Shown here one piece after another: positions 1-7,835 of a stretch of 16,846 nt of DNA. Both the position numbers and the translations under genes were made by a program. The stretch is from CAVPRW01 sp046727435 [NCBI: bacterium] (GTDB taxonomy: Bacteria > Tectomicrobia > Entotheonellia > J063), in assembly GCA_046727435.1 (NCBI GenBank), contig JBKPCR010000114.1:1-16846 (forward strand), read 5' to 3'. Under the pieces are notes generated by a model. The model saw only the letters and a list, made by a program, of their open reading frames with translations, had not been told where the DNA came from and did not search any database. Numbering within the stretch: the stretch's first letter is position 1; every line of letters begins with the position of its first letter.

Positions 1-414
1 ACTTGCTTAAACAGTTGTCGCGCTTTTACAGACTTGTACAACCTCCAGTATCCTCTGCCCTGGAGAGAGGCAAGAGTATGCAATGCAACACATTCGTTTT
101 TCCAGAAGTCGTCCTCTATTAAGCTTGTCCATTATGGGCAATCCTGCTAGAGTATGGGCCACGTTTTTCTAGCGCTTTCCGTTCGACTGAGAGCCGTCTG
201 TGTGTCGTAATGCCATGTAACACCTCTGGTCGATACCGTAATGTATATCCAAGAGGTTTTATTGGATCATGCATTCTCTCTCCTTACTGTAGATAGCAGC
301 CACGCAATAGAATTTGGAATGATTAAATGGCCTCAACATGACCTCAGCGTCTGACTCAACAACGCTGATCTGCAGCTCTGACCCTTCAGTCGATCATACC
401 GGTCTGGCCTACGC
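1..414. other. Non-coding, AT-richer left flank
   Basis: I see no convincing gene, RNA or repeat here. Its base composition (just under half GC in the first lines) is clearly lower than in the genes to the right. It lies downstream of the minus-strand membrane protein ending at 415, and I find no GC-rich hairpin followed by a T-run that would mark an intrinsic terminator for that gene. Confidence 0.5.
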
Positions 415-1275
415 TTAGCTGCGGACGTCCACCACGCGCCGTTGCCAACGGCCCAGGCTGGGGACCCCTCCCATGGCGCCCGCAATGGAGACGGCCAAAC
501 CAACCACCATGGAGCCGAACGTGACCCAGGAGCCGATTTTCGCGCCCTGCTGGGCCTTGGCCGCCGCAGTTAGGGCCTGCTGCTTGACGCGTTCGCTGTA
601 CTGGGCCAGGAAGTCGCGCACCTCGGCGGCGATTCGGGCCGGATCGTCTCTCACCGCCTGCACACGCCCCCGCAAGTCCCCAAGGGCTGCTCTGGCCTCC
701 TCCGTCGACATCCCCGTGGCCGCCGCGAGGGTGGAGGCAGTCGTGGGGTCCTCGAGTTTGTTCACGACCTGGTTGGGGTCGTTGAGCCCTAAGGTCTGGA
801 CCAGGTCTCCCCCGCCGGCCGCGACCGCCGTCGTGGCGCCGCGGGTGAGCCCACTCAAGGCCCCGAAGAGCCCACTGAGCCCGAGACTGATGCCGCTGGC
901 AATCATCCAGACGGTGAACAACGAAAACAGGACCCAGACCAGCACGCCGTGGATCAGTGCCCCGGGGCGGTCCGGCCGATCCGTCACCTTGGTCGAGACC
1001 ATCCCCCCCAGGAACAGGGCCACGAGCATGGTGATGAACGCCCACACGCCCGCACCGATGCCGAGCCCCGAGGCGGTCTCGCCCGTGGCCGCGCGCGGAT
1101 CTCCCAGCGCGGTGACGCCGATCGCCAGCCCTAGTGCCCCCATCAGTAATAGGACACCAATGGCGACGAAAAAGCCGCTCATCACCCCAGCCCACCGGAC
1201 GCGCGGTCCCTGCGGCGGGAGAATATTCGTACGCTCGTCGAGCGTTGCTTCGACATGGTCGGTAATGATCGCCAT
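415..1275 (-). CDS. Four-helix integral membrane protein of unknown function (PhnA-like)
   Basis: This is a 286-residue protein. Hydrophobic segments lie at about residues 31-56, 72-95, 106-135 and 248-270, with a soluble, charged and probably helical loop (about 155-245) between the third and fourth. The small-residue-rich first helix followed by a long charged insert resembles the uncharacterised membrane proteins often annotated as PhnA-like that sit beside DUF2382 stress genes; this is family resemblance from memory. The ATG at 1275 is preceded by an AGGAGG motif with 10 nt spacing (complement of 1286-1291), which fixes the start. It is the last gene of the minus-strand group, about 290 bp after the YflT/DUF2382 gene, so it may have its own promoter. 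A role in envelope stress is inferred only from its neighbours. The overlapping plus-strand and other minus-frame ORFs are composition artefacts. Confidence 0.75.
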   Translation of the reverse strand: MAIITDHVEATLDERTNILPPQGPRVRWAGVMSGFFVAIGVLLLMGALGLAIGVTALGDPRAATGETASGLGIGAGVWAFITMLVALFLGGMVSTKVTDRPDRPGALIHGVLVWVLFSLFTVWMIASGISLGLSGLFGALSGLTRGATTAVAAGGGDLVQTLGLNDPNQVVNKLEDPTTASTLAAATGMSTEEARAALGDLRGRVQAVRDDPARIAAEVRDFLAQYSERVKQQALTAAAKAQQGAKIGSWVTFGSMVVGLAVSIAGAMGGVPSLGRWQRRVVDVRS

Positions 1276-1565
1276 GGTGACACCCCCTCCTCGTGGCTGT
1301 TTCCCAAACCATAGGTTGCGTTCTTGTCAGCCTCATAAGCCGGGCGTCCCTCTGGCGATGACTCGCCTAGGGATGCTTGCCGGGCCTTGAGCGTCTCCCT
1401 GCCGTCGCACCTCGGCGGACCTGGATGGCACAAACACCTTCATAGAACTACACGCGAAATCTCCCCAGGGGGCCGACGGCCATATCCCGTGAGTCGTCGG
1501 TCGGCCCCTCTCAAGCACCCCGGCGATCAATGCTGATCGTGCAAGCCTGCCGCCTATCATCCCAC

Positions 1566-2552
1566 TTAGCGCCGGCCACGCACGGTGTCCCAGGCGTAGC
1601 GGATCGTGTCTTTGAACTCCTCCCACGTCCCCTGGTGACGGGCCTCCCAGTCACGCCGGGCCTCCGGCTCGATCGCCGTCCAGTCACGGCCGGCATAGCG
1701 GCGATCGCTGGCGAGCTCGTAGCCGTAGCGATAGCCCGGGGACCAATGCTCATAGGGCTGGCCTCGGCTGGCGAGGCCGGTGGTGTAGTGGCGGCGGAAG
1801 TCCGCGTCGTACGTGTCGAAGCCCCGCGCCGCCCGGGCCTGCCCCGCGCCCACCGGTTCGACCTCCACCTCAGTGCGGCGCACCGTATCTCGTACCGTCT
1901 CGGTGTGCTCCTCGGCCGCTTTGCTGACCACCACCTCCTCTACCACCCGCGCCTGCCTGCGCACCACGGGATCCTCGTCGGTCTCGGTGACCTCGACGGT
2001 GCGCTCGTGGGCGGCGGCGAAATCCGCCTCGGTGGCCGGCCGGTCCACCGGGCGGCGCTCGACGTGCACCGTTTCATCGCGCAGGCGCACCGTCTCCTCG
2101 ACCGGCCGCTCGGTCACGCGGGTATAGAGCCGCACCCCGCCGCGCCGCACCTGCCGGGTGCCCACTTGGAGCGTTTCTTCGACGACCGGCACCTTGATCT
2201 CCCCGGTCTCGACCTCGCGTGTGCCCGCACGCCCGCGTCCCCGGGCCGCCTCGGCCCCCCTCTGCGCCTCCAGGTCCATGGCCGGATAGCGCTCCATAAT
2301 TGCCACGGCCCGGTCCGCCCGTTCGTCGGCCGCGTCGACGAGGACCACGATGCCCCCCCGACGGAGGCCTTCGGCATAGTCCTGGGCCTCGGCTTCCGGG
2401 ACGCCGTAGGCGCTCAGCATGCCGACGGACGCCTCCTCCTGGCGCGTCAGGGTACGGATGTCCTCGCGCCGAAAGCCGTCGTCCACGAATGCTTGGATGA
2501 TGTGCTGCGCATGACGTGGGTCATCAAAGAGTCCGATCACGGTCTTCGCCAT
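1566..2552 (-). CDS. Stress protein: YflT/GSP17M-like N-terminal domain plus DUF2382
   Basis: This 328-residue soluble protein has three parts. Residues 1-95 look like the general stress protein 17M/YflT domain, opening with MAKTVIGLFDD and ending in a beta-strand GGIVVLVDA. Residues about 120-232 form a DUF2382 (YsnF/AvaK-type) region of two EETLQV...VHVERRP-like beta-rich units, the second degenerate. Residues about 245-325 form a Tyr/Trp/Arg-rich tail that often accompanies this family (YRYGYELASD, then a W-x-FKD motif). DUF2382 proteins are linked to general, osmotic or desiccation stress; their biochemistry is unknown. The ATG at 2552 has AGGAGG six nt upstream (complement of 2559-2564). 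The gene overlaps the end of the preceding DUF2382 gene by 29 bp, implying co-transcription and probably translational coupling. Confidence 0.85.
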   Translation of the reverse strand: MAKTVIGLFDDPRHAQHIIQAFVDDGFRREDIRTLTRQEEASVGMLSAYGVPEAEAQDYAEGLRRGGIVVLVDAADERADRAVAIMERYPAMDLEAQRGAEAARGRGRAGTREVETGEIKVPVVEETLQVGTRQVRRGGVRLYTRVTERPVEETVRLRDETVHVERRPVDRPATEADFAAAHERTVEVTETDEDPVVRRQARVVEEVVVSKAAEEHTETVRDTVRRTEVEVEPVGAGQARAARGFDTYDADFRRHYTTGLASRGQPYEHWSPGYRYGYELASDRRYAGRDWTAIEPEARRDWEARHQGTWEEFKDTIRYAWDTVRGRR

Positions 2553-3189
2553 GGCTCTCCTCCTGTTCTTGGTTGTGCGGTTCCTTACGTTCCAGGTCCA
2601 CCCGCTCGATGGTGACGTCCTCGCGCCGCAGGGTCACCCGCGTGGGTGTGTGCGTTTCGGTCCGCCGGGTGGTGATATGCACCTCTTCCGTCAGGATGAG
2701 GCGTGTGTCGACCACCAGCACCTCCTCTACCAGAGGGATAATCATCGTGTCGCCTACGTAACGGACGGGCAAAGGCCCTTCGACGACGCGGTTAATGGGC
2801 ACGCGCTCGATGATCACCTCCTCCCGCAGCAGCGGCGGATCGACGAGCTCCTCCCGCGCGTGCACGACCTTTCGAAGGCGGACGCGGCCGGTCTCCACCG
2901 GGCGCGTGTCCACCGCGAGGGTTTCCTCCATGACGGGCAGCACCAGAGGCGGCTCCCGCCGCGTGTCGCCCGTGCCATGCTGGCGCGCCCATACGGCTGG
3001 ATCCCCGGTCAAGCGGTAGCTGCCATCCTCTTGTCGAACCAACACCTCGAGCGGTACCAATACCTGCTGGCCGCTCTCCAACTGGACCAGCACCTCGGCC
3101 CGGCTGCCGTCCAGGGGCCAGGCCGTGGTATCGATGGTGCCGTGGACCCCTTGAGGGTCCATCACTCTGACGGCTCTTGGCGGGTTCAT
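2524..3189 (-). CDS. DUF2382 (YsnF/AvaK-like) stress protein with PRC-like N-terminus
   Basis: This 221-residue soluble protein has an N-terminal part (about 5-62: VHGTID..., VLVQLESGQQVLVP...) that resembles a PRC-barrel-like beta domain. Two tandem DUF2382 units follow at about 84-132 and 152-200. The units align with each other (VMEETLAVDTR... against LVEEVLVVDTR..., both closing with LRxExxxIERV), so the domain is an internal duplication. The C-terminus is a short, highly charged tail. The ATG at 3189 has AAGGAGG just upstream. It is the second gene of the minus-strand group: 33 bp after the small membrane peptide, and overlapping the next gene by 29 bp. A role in stress physiology comes from the family; no catalytic motif is visible. 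Confidence 0.83.
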   Translation of the reverse strand: MNPPRAVRVMDPQGVHGTIDTTAWPLDGSRAEVLVQLESGQQVLVPLEVLVRQEDGSYRLTGDPAVWARQHGTGDTRREPPLVLPVMEETLAVDTRPVETGRVRLRKVVHAREELVDPPLLREEVIIERVPINRVVEGPLPVRYVGDTMIIPLVEEVLVVDTRLILTEEVHITTRRTETHTPTRVTLRREDVTIERVDLERKEPHNQEQEESHGEDRDRTL

Positions 3190-3222
3190 GCCTCCTCCTT
3201 CCGGTATGCGCGCTGCGGCAGG

Positions 3223-3384
3223 CTACCAATACCTCGTGAGGACCAGAATCAGTACGATTAGGATGATGAGGACCACCACGCCAATCCCGATCATGCGCGC
3301 GGGGGAGCCACCGGCGGGCCCCCGCAGGCGCTCATACACCCCGACGCGCCGTCTCGGTGCATTCGAAGACGAGGGTTCAGACAT
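3223..3384 (-). CDS. Small single-pass membrane protein, first gene of the stress group
   Basis: This 53-residue protein has a basic, Ser/Pro-rich N-terminal arm (MSEPSSSNAPRRR), a short Gly/Pro stretch and one strongly hydrophobic helix (GIGVVVLIILIVLILVL) ending in TRYW, which suggests a membrane-anchored peptide with an N-in orientation. I chose the ATG at 3384 because an AGGAGG lies 9 nt upstream. The in-frame ATG at 3390 is only 3 nt from that motif, and the TTG at 3405 lies upstream of it. The gap to the DUF2382 start at 3189 is 33 bp, so it probably leads the operon. I do not recognise the family; small hydrophobic peptides of this type are common beside stress genes. Confidence 0.6.
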   Translation of the reverse strand: MSEPSSSNAPRRRVGVYERLRGPAGGSPARMIGIGVVVLIILIVLILVLTRYW

Positions 3385-3739
3385 CTGCATTCTCCTCCTA
3401 GCCAAGGTTGACCAAGTTAGGAGCGGAATCAGCCAAACCGTCTCACAATGAATGATGGCGCGGGGATCTTTCTCAAGGTGAGACCGACGCCCGGCAGCCC
3501 GGCGCTTCGAGGTGAGGTGGTTTAAGGCTTATCAGGACCGACGCAACGGCGTCGGAGGCGTGCATGCACACGGCGGGAGGCGTTGTCACGAAGCTCCGGA
3601 CCGCCCGAGCGTGTCACCACTGCAAGGTTTACCGAGAAGCAAGGTCCGTGCCGGCAATGCGGGTTGCGGGGCGGGGCGCCCTACGCCACAGCCCCTCCCC
3701 CCGACGTGGCCAGGAAATGAGGATTGCACCAAGCAGACG
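3385..3739. other. Intergenic region between stress group and dead transposase
   Basis: No gene is supported here; short plus-strand ORFs lack a convincing ribosome binding site and recognisable content. The promoter of the minus-strand stress group should lie at its left end. The best match I see on the minus strand is TTGAGA, 17 nt, ATTCAT, which is too weak to call. The possible left end of the degraded insertion sequence (TATCAGG at 3530-3536) lies inside this stretch. Confidence 0.4.
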
Positions 3740-4730
3740 TTACGCAGATCGTCTCAACCGCTCTAGGCTTGGAGTATAGGAGAGCGTCCCTTGCAACTGA
3801 GCTGGCGCTTCAGTTGGTACATGCTGAGCTGGCGATCGTCCCGCTCCCGCACACAAACGGCGACCAGCCCGCAGGTGAAGGGATACTCTTGCGCTCCTTC
3901 GGAGCGCGCTTGACTGCCATTCAAGCCACATTGATCCGTGCAGATCCTGATGACTGCCTCAATTTGGGAGCGGAAGCCCTATCGTCGGCGCACCTCCACG
4001 GCCGCCAGGGTCAGGCGATTGGTGGCGTAGTACGTCTTGTTGTGTCTGACCACGAGTCCTTTGAAGCCCCCGCTCAGCCACGCTCAGCCCAGTCAGGGGG
4101 CTGCCGATGGTGCCGCCCCGCGTGTCCATTGAACCGGCGATTTTTTCTGAGACGTCATATGAAATACCATCCATCGTCGCGAATCCGCTTCTGGGGGATA
4201 TCAGGCATCACACAGGACGTCGTCCGGACGGCAGCGCAAACGATGGCGAGTGTCGCTGAGCAACTCGAGCGGCAGCGCGTATTTCGAGGGCCCCCTGTTC
4301 CGCCACAGGCGCAGGCCCAGAGGGAAGTGGAGCGTCCCGTTCGTCTACACCAATGGGACAACGGAAAGGCCATACACAGGCTTTCGCTCCAGGCTGGAAA
4401 CCACCCAGGCCAGGCCTTCGATCGCCACGGCAACTGGGGTCAGAATCACCGTATCATCGATGATGAGATCGCCCCTTTCGCCGACGAACAGCGTGCGCCA
4501 AGCGACCTCAAGGAGTGTTTGCCCTGACCACTCGCGCTGGAGCAGCCTCGTCAAACGGTCGTGGGAGACGGTTGCCAGCGCTTCCGCCATGGCCACACAG
4601 TTGGCCGACGTCCGAGAATAGAGCAACGTGATGAGCTAGAGCCAACGCAAGGCTGGCATAGAGATTCCCTCCTTCATGCGGTTGGATGGGAACGCTATGC
4701 TACCTCACCGCTCATACGTAACCCCTGATA
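3530..4730 (-). mobile_element. Degenerate IS4/IS701-type insertion sequence (ends tentative)
   Basis: The dead transposase is flanked by a short inverted pair: TATCAGG at 3530-3536 and CCTGATA at 4724-4730, with three more matching bases (ACG) a few positions inside. The enclosed length, about 1.2 kb, suits a single-gene element of this class. I see no clear target-site duplication outside these ends, and a further TATCAGG occurs at 4752-4758, so the boundaries are tentative. The element is inactive, as its transposase is broken many times. Confidence 0.35.
3740..4659 (-). pseudogene. Broken DDE transposase of the IS4/IS701 type
   Basis: Conserved blocks of a DDE transposase are spread over several frames. 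They include SHDRLTRLLQREWSG, then LIIDDTVI (first catalytic Asp), AIEGLAWVVSSLERKPVYGL, LGLRLWR...KYALPLELL, VLCDA (second Asp), KRIRDDGWYFI, RSQIEAVIRIC (catalytic Glu) and a C-terminal LERLRRSA. The ATG at 4659 has an AAGGAGG upstream. Codon 8 is TAG (4636-4638). A conserved Trp position is TAG at 4345-4347, another is TGA at 4201-4203, and the Tyr of the YREK signature is TAG at 3979-3981; its Lys is Thr. The frame also shifts after VLCDA and again near the C-terminus, where one base is missing before LERLRRSA. The protein cannot be made; this is an old remnant. Confidence 0.85.
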
Positions 4731-4861
4731 TTACCGATGTCCACCCGAAATTATCAGGTATGCCGTTTGGCCCTCTTGCCGTGTGCGCCTGAGCGACCGT
4801 GAATGGGCATCGGCATCTCTAGAAGCTTCGGTAAAGCTGAAGGTCATGCCGGCATTCTGTC

Positions 4862-5194
4862 CACAATGTCCTGCTCCTCGGTCCACCGGGGGTGGGGCAG
4901 TCGATGCTGGCCCGCCGGCTCACCACCATCCTCCCGGCGATGACCCTCGCCGAGGCCCTTGAAACCACCCGCATCCACCGCGTCGCCGGTCTGACCGGCG
5001 AGCGCACGGCCTTGGTCACGACCCGCGCGTTCCGCACCCCCCATCACGCCATCTTGGATGCGGGGCTGATCGGCGGGGGCCAGGTGCCGCTGCCGGGCGA
5101 GGTGTCGCTCGCGCACCACGGCAGGCGCTTCCTAGATGAATTGCCAGCGGGCCGCCGCCATATGCTCGACGTCTTGTGCCAGCCCCTTGAGGAG
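4862..5194 (+). pseudogene. comM/yifB fragment, copy 1 (internal 111 codons)
   Basis: This is an uninterrupted 111-codon piece of the Mg-chelatase-like AAA protein ComM/YifB. It runs from [20 protein letters not shown], through [24 protein letters not shown] and [10 protein letters not shown], to FLDELP and CQPLEE. The full protein is about 500 residues, so both ends are missing. The Walker A lysine is replaced (GPPGVGQS for GPPGVGKS), and the LDELPEFRR block is altered to LDELPAGRR. No ribosome binding site or sensible start is visible, and homology stops at 5194. About 50 bp before it (from GGCATC at 4812) match the leaders of the other two copies. It is therefore part of a dispersed repeat, not a working gene. 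Confidence 0.75.
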
Positions 5195-5610
5195 GATTCA
5201 CCACCATACAATCTGAGTCGCATTGGCAGAGCGCGTGAAGCCCGCTCCGGGGAGTCCGAGAGACCCCCGCTCCCCTCACGCAGAGGGGCATCGACACCCC
5301 GCACAAGCGTACACCAACGATCACGCGGGCCTCCTCACAACGGAGGGGCATGCAGGATCTTCCACAGCCCTTCGACCGTAGGGATGGAGCATGGCTGATC
5401 CGACCATCAGGCGCTCACGGGCCCTTTCGACGCGAGCAGACCGGGCTCTCCGCGATTGCCGGGCGGTTTGGCGCGATCGGGGGCTGCTGATATCCGCCCT
5501 CGAGTGCGTCTCCAAGCCATCTCATCACGCACTGGTCAGGTACGCCGGAGAGCACCTGCCACCATTCGCGGCGGCTTTGGAGTGCAGGCCTGACGCCACG
5601 TGAGATTTGA
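5195..5610. other. Intergenic region with no recognisable gene
   Basis: This follows comM copy 1. I recognise no coding sequence. A 70-codon plus-strand ORF at 5391-5603 has a poorly spaced GGAG and no family resemblance, so I do not call it. No RNA gene or repeat array was seen. Confidence 0.4.
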
Positions 5611-5641
5611 CTTGCTCCGTGTCCCAGGCTTTGGCTAGACT
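5611..5641 (+). promoter_or_regulatory. Possible promoter of the DUF1328 gene
   Basis: CTTGCT (5611-5616) and CTAGACT (5635-5641) are about 18 nt apart and lie 60 bp upstream of the DUF1328 start. They resemble the CTTG / CTAnAnT form of housekeeping promoters in high-GC bacteria. A better-scoring TTGACT at 5607-5612 is too far from the -10 candidate. The match is only moderate. Confidence 0.25.
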
Positions 5642-5701
5642 GGCCTCGATGGTAGGGCCCCCTACACGTGGTGCGGTCGCTCCCCCCTCAAAGGAGACCC
5701 G

Positions 5702-5875
5702 ATGTTATATTGGGCGGTGGTCTTTCTGGTTATTGCGCTGGTCGCGGCGCTCTTTGGGTTCGGGGGGATTGCTTCCGCCGCGGCGGGCATCGCGAAGTTC
5801 CTCTTCTTCCTCTTCGTGGTCGTCTTTGTCATCCTCTTAGTGATAGGATTGCTCGGTCGCCGCCGAGCGCTCTAA
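5702..5875 (+). CDS. DUF1328 (YtjA-type) small membrane protein
   Basis: This 57-residue protein begins [20 protein letters not shown] and continues [20 protein letters not shown], then a second hydrophobic stretch and a short basic end (GRRRAL). That is the characteristic pattern of the DUF1328/YtjA family: two close membrane helices joined by GGIA..AAGIAK, usual length 50-60 residues, so it is complete. AAGGAG (5691-5696) lies five nt before the ATG, a well-placed ribosome binding site. DUF1328 genes are often found among osmotic or general stress genes; their molecular role is unknown. It is probably monocistronic, with 269 bp before the next gene. Confidence 0.9.
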   Translation: MLYWAVVFLVIALVAALFGFGGIASAAAGIAKFLFFLFVVVFVILLVIGLLGRRRAL

Positions 5876-5898
5876 GAGTGTGGTGGCCATACCACGAG

Positions 5899-5928
5899 AG
5901 CGGCGGGCATCCCCTGCAGCACGCCGCT
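5899..5928 (+). terminator. Possible terminator hairpin after the DUF1328 gene
   Basis: AGCGGCGGGC (5899-5908) pairs with GCACGCCGCT (5919-5928) with one mismatch around a 10-nt loop, 23 bp after the stop codon. There is no T-run behind it, so it could be a transcript-stabilising hairpin instead of an intrinsic terminator. Confidence 0.3.
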
Positions 5929-6144
5929 CCTCGCCGCGGCGGGCTCGCTGATGCGTGAGGATCGTATGGCCCAACCAGCCGCTCATGCGGCCCTCAGCCC
6001 GCGAGGCGACCTGGAGCATTTGATGGCCGGTTGTGGGGTGCACGGCCCACGAGGTGTCGTCCCGCGGTGTCACGGCCCGATGTCGCTGACGTCGGCCCCA
6101 CGGCGGACGGTTCCCGCGTGCACTATCTGAAAGGAGCGTGACCC

Positions 6145-7341
6145 ATGGCACGCACGATGCGGGTCCAGTGCACCACCGGCTGGTCCACCGGGTTCGGCCG
6201 GGGGCTGGCGACACTCGTACTCGTCGGCTTGGTCTCGGGCGCACCGATGCTGGTGGAGGCTCAGGCGCCGCGCTCGCCGACCCCGGCGCCAGTGAACGGG
6301 GCCGTCCGCGTCGAAACCGTCGCCCGGGGGCTCGAGCATCCCTGGGCGTTGGCGTTCCTCCCGGATGGGCGCATGCTCGTCACCGAGCGTCCGGGGCGGG
6401 TGCGCATCGTTGAGCCGGACGGTCGCCTCTCCGAGCCGCTCGCTGGTATGCCGCGGGTCCAGGCCAGCGGACAGGGGGGCCTGCTCGATATCGCGCTGGA
6501 CCCGCGCTTCGTTGATAACGGCCTCGTCTACCTGGCCTACGCGGAACCCGGAGAGGGCCGCACAGCCGGGACGGCCGTGGCACGGGGAGGGCTCGGCGAG
6601 GGCCGCCTTGAGGGCGTCCAGGTCATCTATCAGCAGCAGCCGAAGGTGGAGGGCGCGAACCACTTCGGGGCCCGCCTCGTCTTCGCCCGCGACGGCACCC
6701 TGTTCGTCACCCAGGGGGAGCGCTTCGACTACCGCGACCAATCGCAAAAGCTGTCGTCCGACCTCGGCAAGATCGTCCGCATCAACCCGGACGGCTCGGT
6801 GCCGCGCGACAACCCGTTCGTTGGTCGCGAAGACGTGCGGCCTGAGATCTGGTCGTACGGCCATCGGAATATCCAGAGCGCCGGGCTCCATCCGCACACC
6901 GGCCAGCTGTGGACCGTGGAGCACGGCGCGCGCGGCGGCGACGAGCTGAACCGGCCGGAGGCCGGCAAGAACTACGGCTGGCCCGTGATCAGCTACGGCG
7001 TCCACTACTCGGGGGCGAAGATCGGCGAAGGCACGGCGAAGCCGGGCATGGAGCAGCCGATCTACTATTGGGATCCGGTGATCGCGCCCTCCGGCATGAC
7101 CTTTTACACGGGCGATGTGTTCCCCGACTGGAAAGGTAGCCTTCTCATCGGCTCGCTGCAGCCGGGGCTCCTGGTGCGGCTGACCCTCGACGACGGCCGG
7201 GTCACAGGCGAAGAGCGGTACCTCGGCGACCTAGGGGAGCGCATTCGCGATGTGCGGCAGGGACTGGACGGACAGCTCTACCTCCTGACCGACAGCCGCG
7301 ACGGACGGATCCTACGGGTGCTGCCAGCGGCACCCCGCTGA
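6145..7341 (+). CDS. PQQ-dependent aldose sugar dehydrogenase, exported
   Basis: This 398-residue protein of the soluble glucose dehydrogenase/YliI (Asd) family should oxidise aldose sugars to lactones in the periplasm with pyrroloquinoline quinone as cofactor. A signal peptide is visible: basic residues up to about 19, a hydrophobic core at 21-36 and a likely cleavage after AQA (39-41). Six-bladed propeller landmarks follow: [14 protein letters not shown] (62-75), [10 protein letters not shown] (111-120), [13 protein letters not shown] (172-184, with the presumed catalytic His173), GHRNIQ (239-244, Arg241), [11 protein letters not shown] (259-269), [10 protein letters not shown] (314-323) and the closing DGRILRV. 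The length is normal. AAGGAG at 6131-6136 lies eight nt before the ATG, fixing the start. No PQQ synthesis genes or cytochrome partner are in the window. It stands alone, with 269 bp before it. Confidence 0.9.
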   Translation: MARTMRVQCTTGWSTGFGRGLATLVLVGLVSGAPMLVEAQAPRSPTPAPVNGAVRVETVARGLEHPWALAFLPDGRMLVTERPGRVRIVEPDGRLSEPLAGMPRVQASGQGGLLDIALDPRFVDNGLVYLAYAEPGEGRTAGTAVARGGLGEGRLEGVQVIYQQQPKVEGANHFGARLVFARDGTLFVTQGERFDYRDQSQKLSSDLGKIVRINPDGSVPRDNPFVGREDVRPEIWSYGHRNIQSAGLHPHTGQLWTVEHGARGGDELNRPEAGKNYGWPVISYGVHYSGAKIGEGTAKPGMEQPIYYWDPVIAPSGMTFYTGDVFPDWKGSLLIGSLQPGLLVRLTLDDGRVTGEERYLGDLGERIRDVRQGLDGQLYLLTDSRDGRILRVLPAAPR

Positions 7342-7349
7342 GGGTGGTG

Positions 7350-7371
7350 GGGGCGGCATCCATCACGCCCC
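7350..7371 (+). terminator. Possible hairpin after the sugar dehydrogenase
   Basis: GGGGCG (7350-7355) pairs with CGCCCC (7366-7371) across a 10-nt loop, 8 bp after the stop codon. The six-base stem is GC-only and no T-run follows, so it is only a weak terminator candidate. Confidence 0.22.
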
Positions 7372-7385
7372 TCGGTGATGTTCCC

Positions 7386-7467
7386 GGCGTGCACGCCTGG
7401 TCGTGGCGATGACTCCTTGTAAGCGCCGCGCTGCGCGGCGCATCGCTTCGGTGTGTCCCCGAAGGCG
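7386..7467. repeat. Cluster of three strong palindromes
   Basis: Three inverted repeats lie within 82 bp. GGCGTGCACGCC is a perfect 12-bp palindrome at 7386-7397. GCGCCGCG-CTG-CGCGGCGC (7423-7441) is a perfect 8-bp stem with a 3-nt loop, extended by a GCGAT/ATCGC outer stem (7406-7410 with 7442-7446) across an internal bulge. CGCTTCGG (7444-7451) pairs with CCGAAGGCG (7459-7467) with one bulged base. The group lies between the sugar dehydrogenase and comM copy 2. It could be a REP-like element, a structured RNA or a transcription end; the sequence alone does not decide. Confidence 0.5.
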
Positions 7468-7779
7468 CGTCGTCCACACCTTTTCGTGCAGCCGCTTCGT
7501 TGGCATCCCGGCGGTGGCGAAACGCGACCAAGTTTGACGTGGAGGGACGCTCCGAGGTGGTGGCCAGGAGGTGGCGGTGTGTGGGAACACGGGGATCGTG
7601 ACACCTGGTACAGTCCGCACTGCCGGGCTGGGCGCTCCACCACGCAGAGCCGCCGGGAAATCGCCGACTCTGCCCACACGGTCGGCGCCCACCGCTGGCG
7701 GAACTTGAGCGCCCGCGCCAGCAGTCCGGCCTGCAGTGACCGGAGGTTCTTGGCGGAGGTGTGAAGGTTGGCAGTCATA
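7468..7779. other. Intergenic region with no recognisable gene
   Basis: Open frames exist on both strands but none shows a ribosome binding site with a recognisable product. The stretch leads directly into comM copy 2 and may be eroded coding sequence of unknown origin. Confidence 0.35.
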
Positions 7780-7835
7780 GGCATCATCTCGCTTCCGTGA
7801 AGACGCAAAGATGAAGGGCATCCAGGCATTGAGAC

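Noticed and set aside
386-1390. Long ORFs on the plus strand and in a second minus frame across the membrane protein gene
   Set aside because: They are Arg/Pro/Gly-rich frame shadows without membrane segments or ribosome binding sites. The 415-1275 frame has four clear helices and an AGGAGG.
1530-3261. Plus-strand ORFs of 361 and 236 codons opposite the DUF2382 genes
   Set aside because: The complementary frames match known families with good starts; the plus-strand translations are His/Arg/Pro-rich and resemble nothing.
3403-3480. Candidate sigma70 promoter TTGAGA-17-ATTCAT for the minus-strand stress group
   Set aside because: The -10 matches only three of six consensus bases, too weak to annotate.
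4724-4758. CCTGATA / TATCAGG hairpin upstream of the dead transposase
   Set aside because: The seven-base arms enclose 21 nt with no function evident. The left arm is better explained as a possible insertion-sequence end.
5391-5603. 70-codon plus-strand ORF before the DUF1328 gene
   Set aside because: The GGAG lies only one base before the ATG, and I recognise no family or structure.
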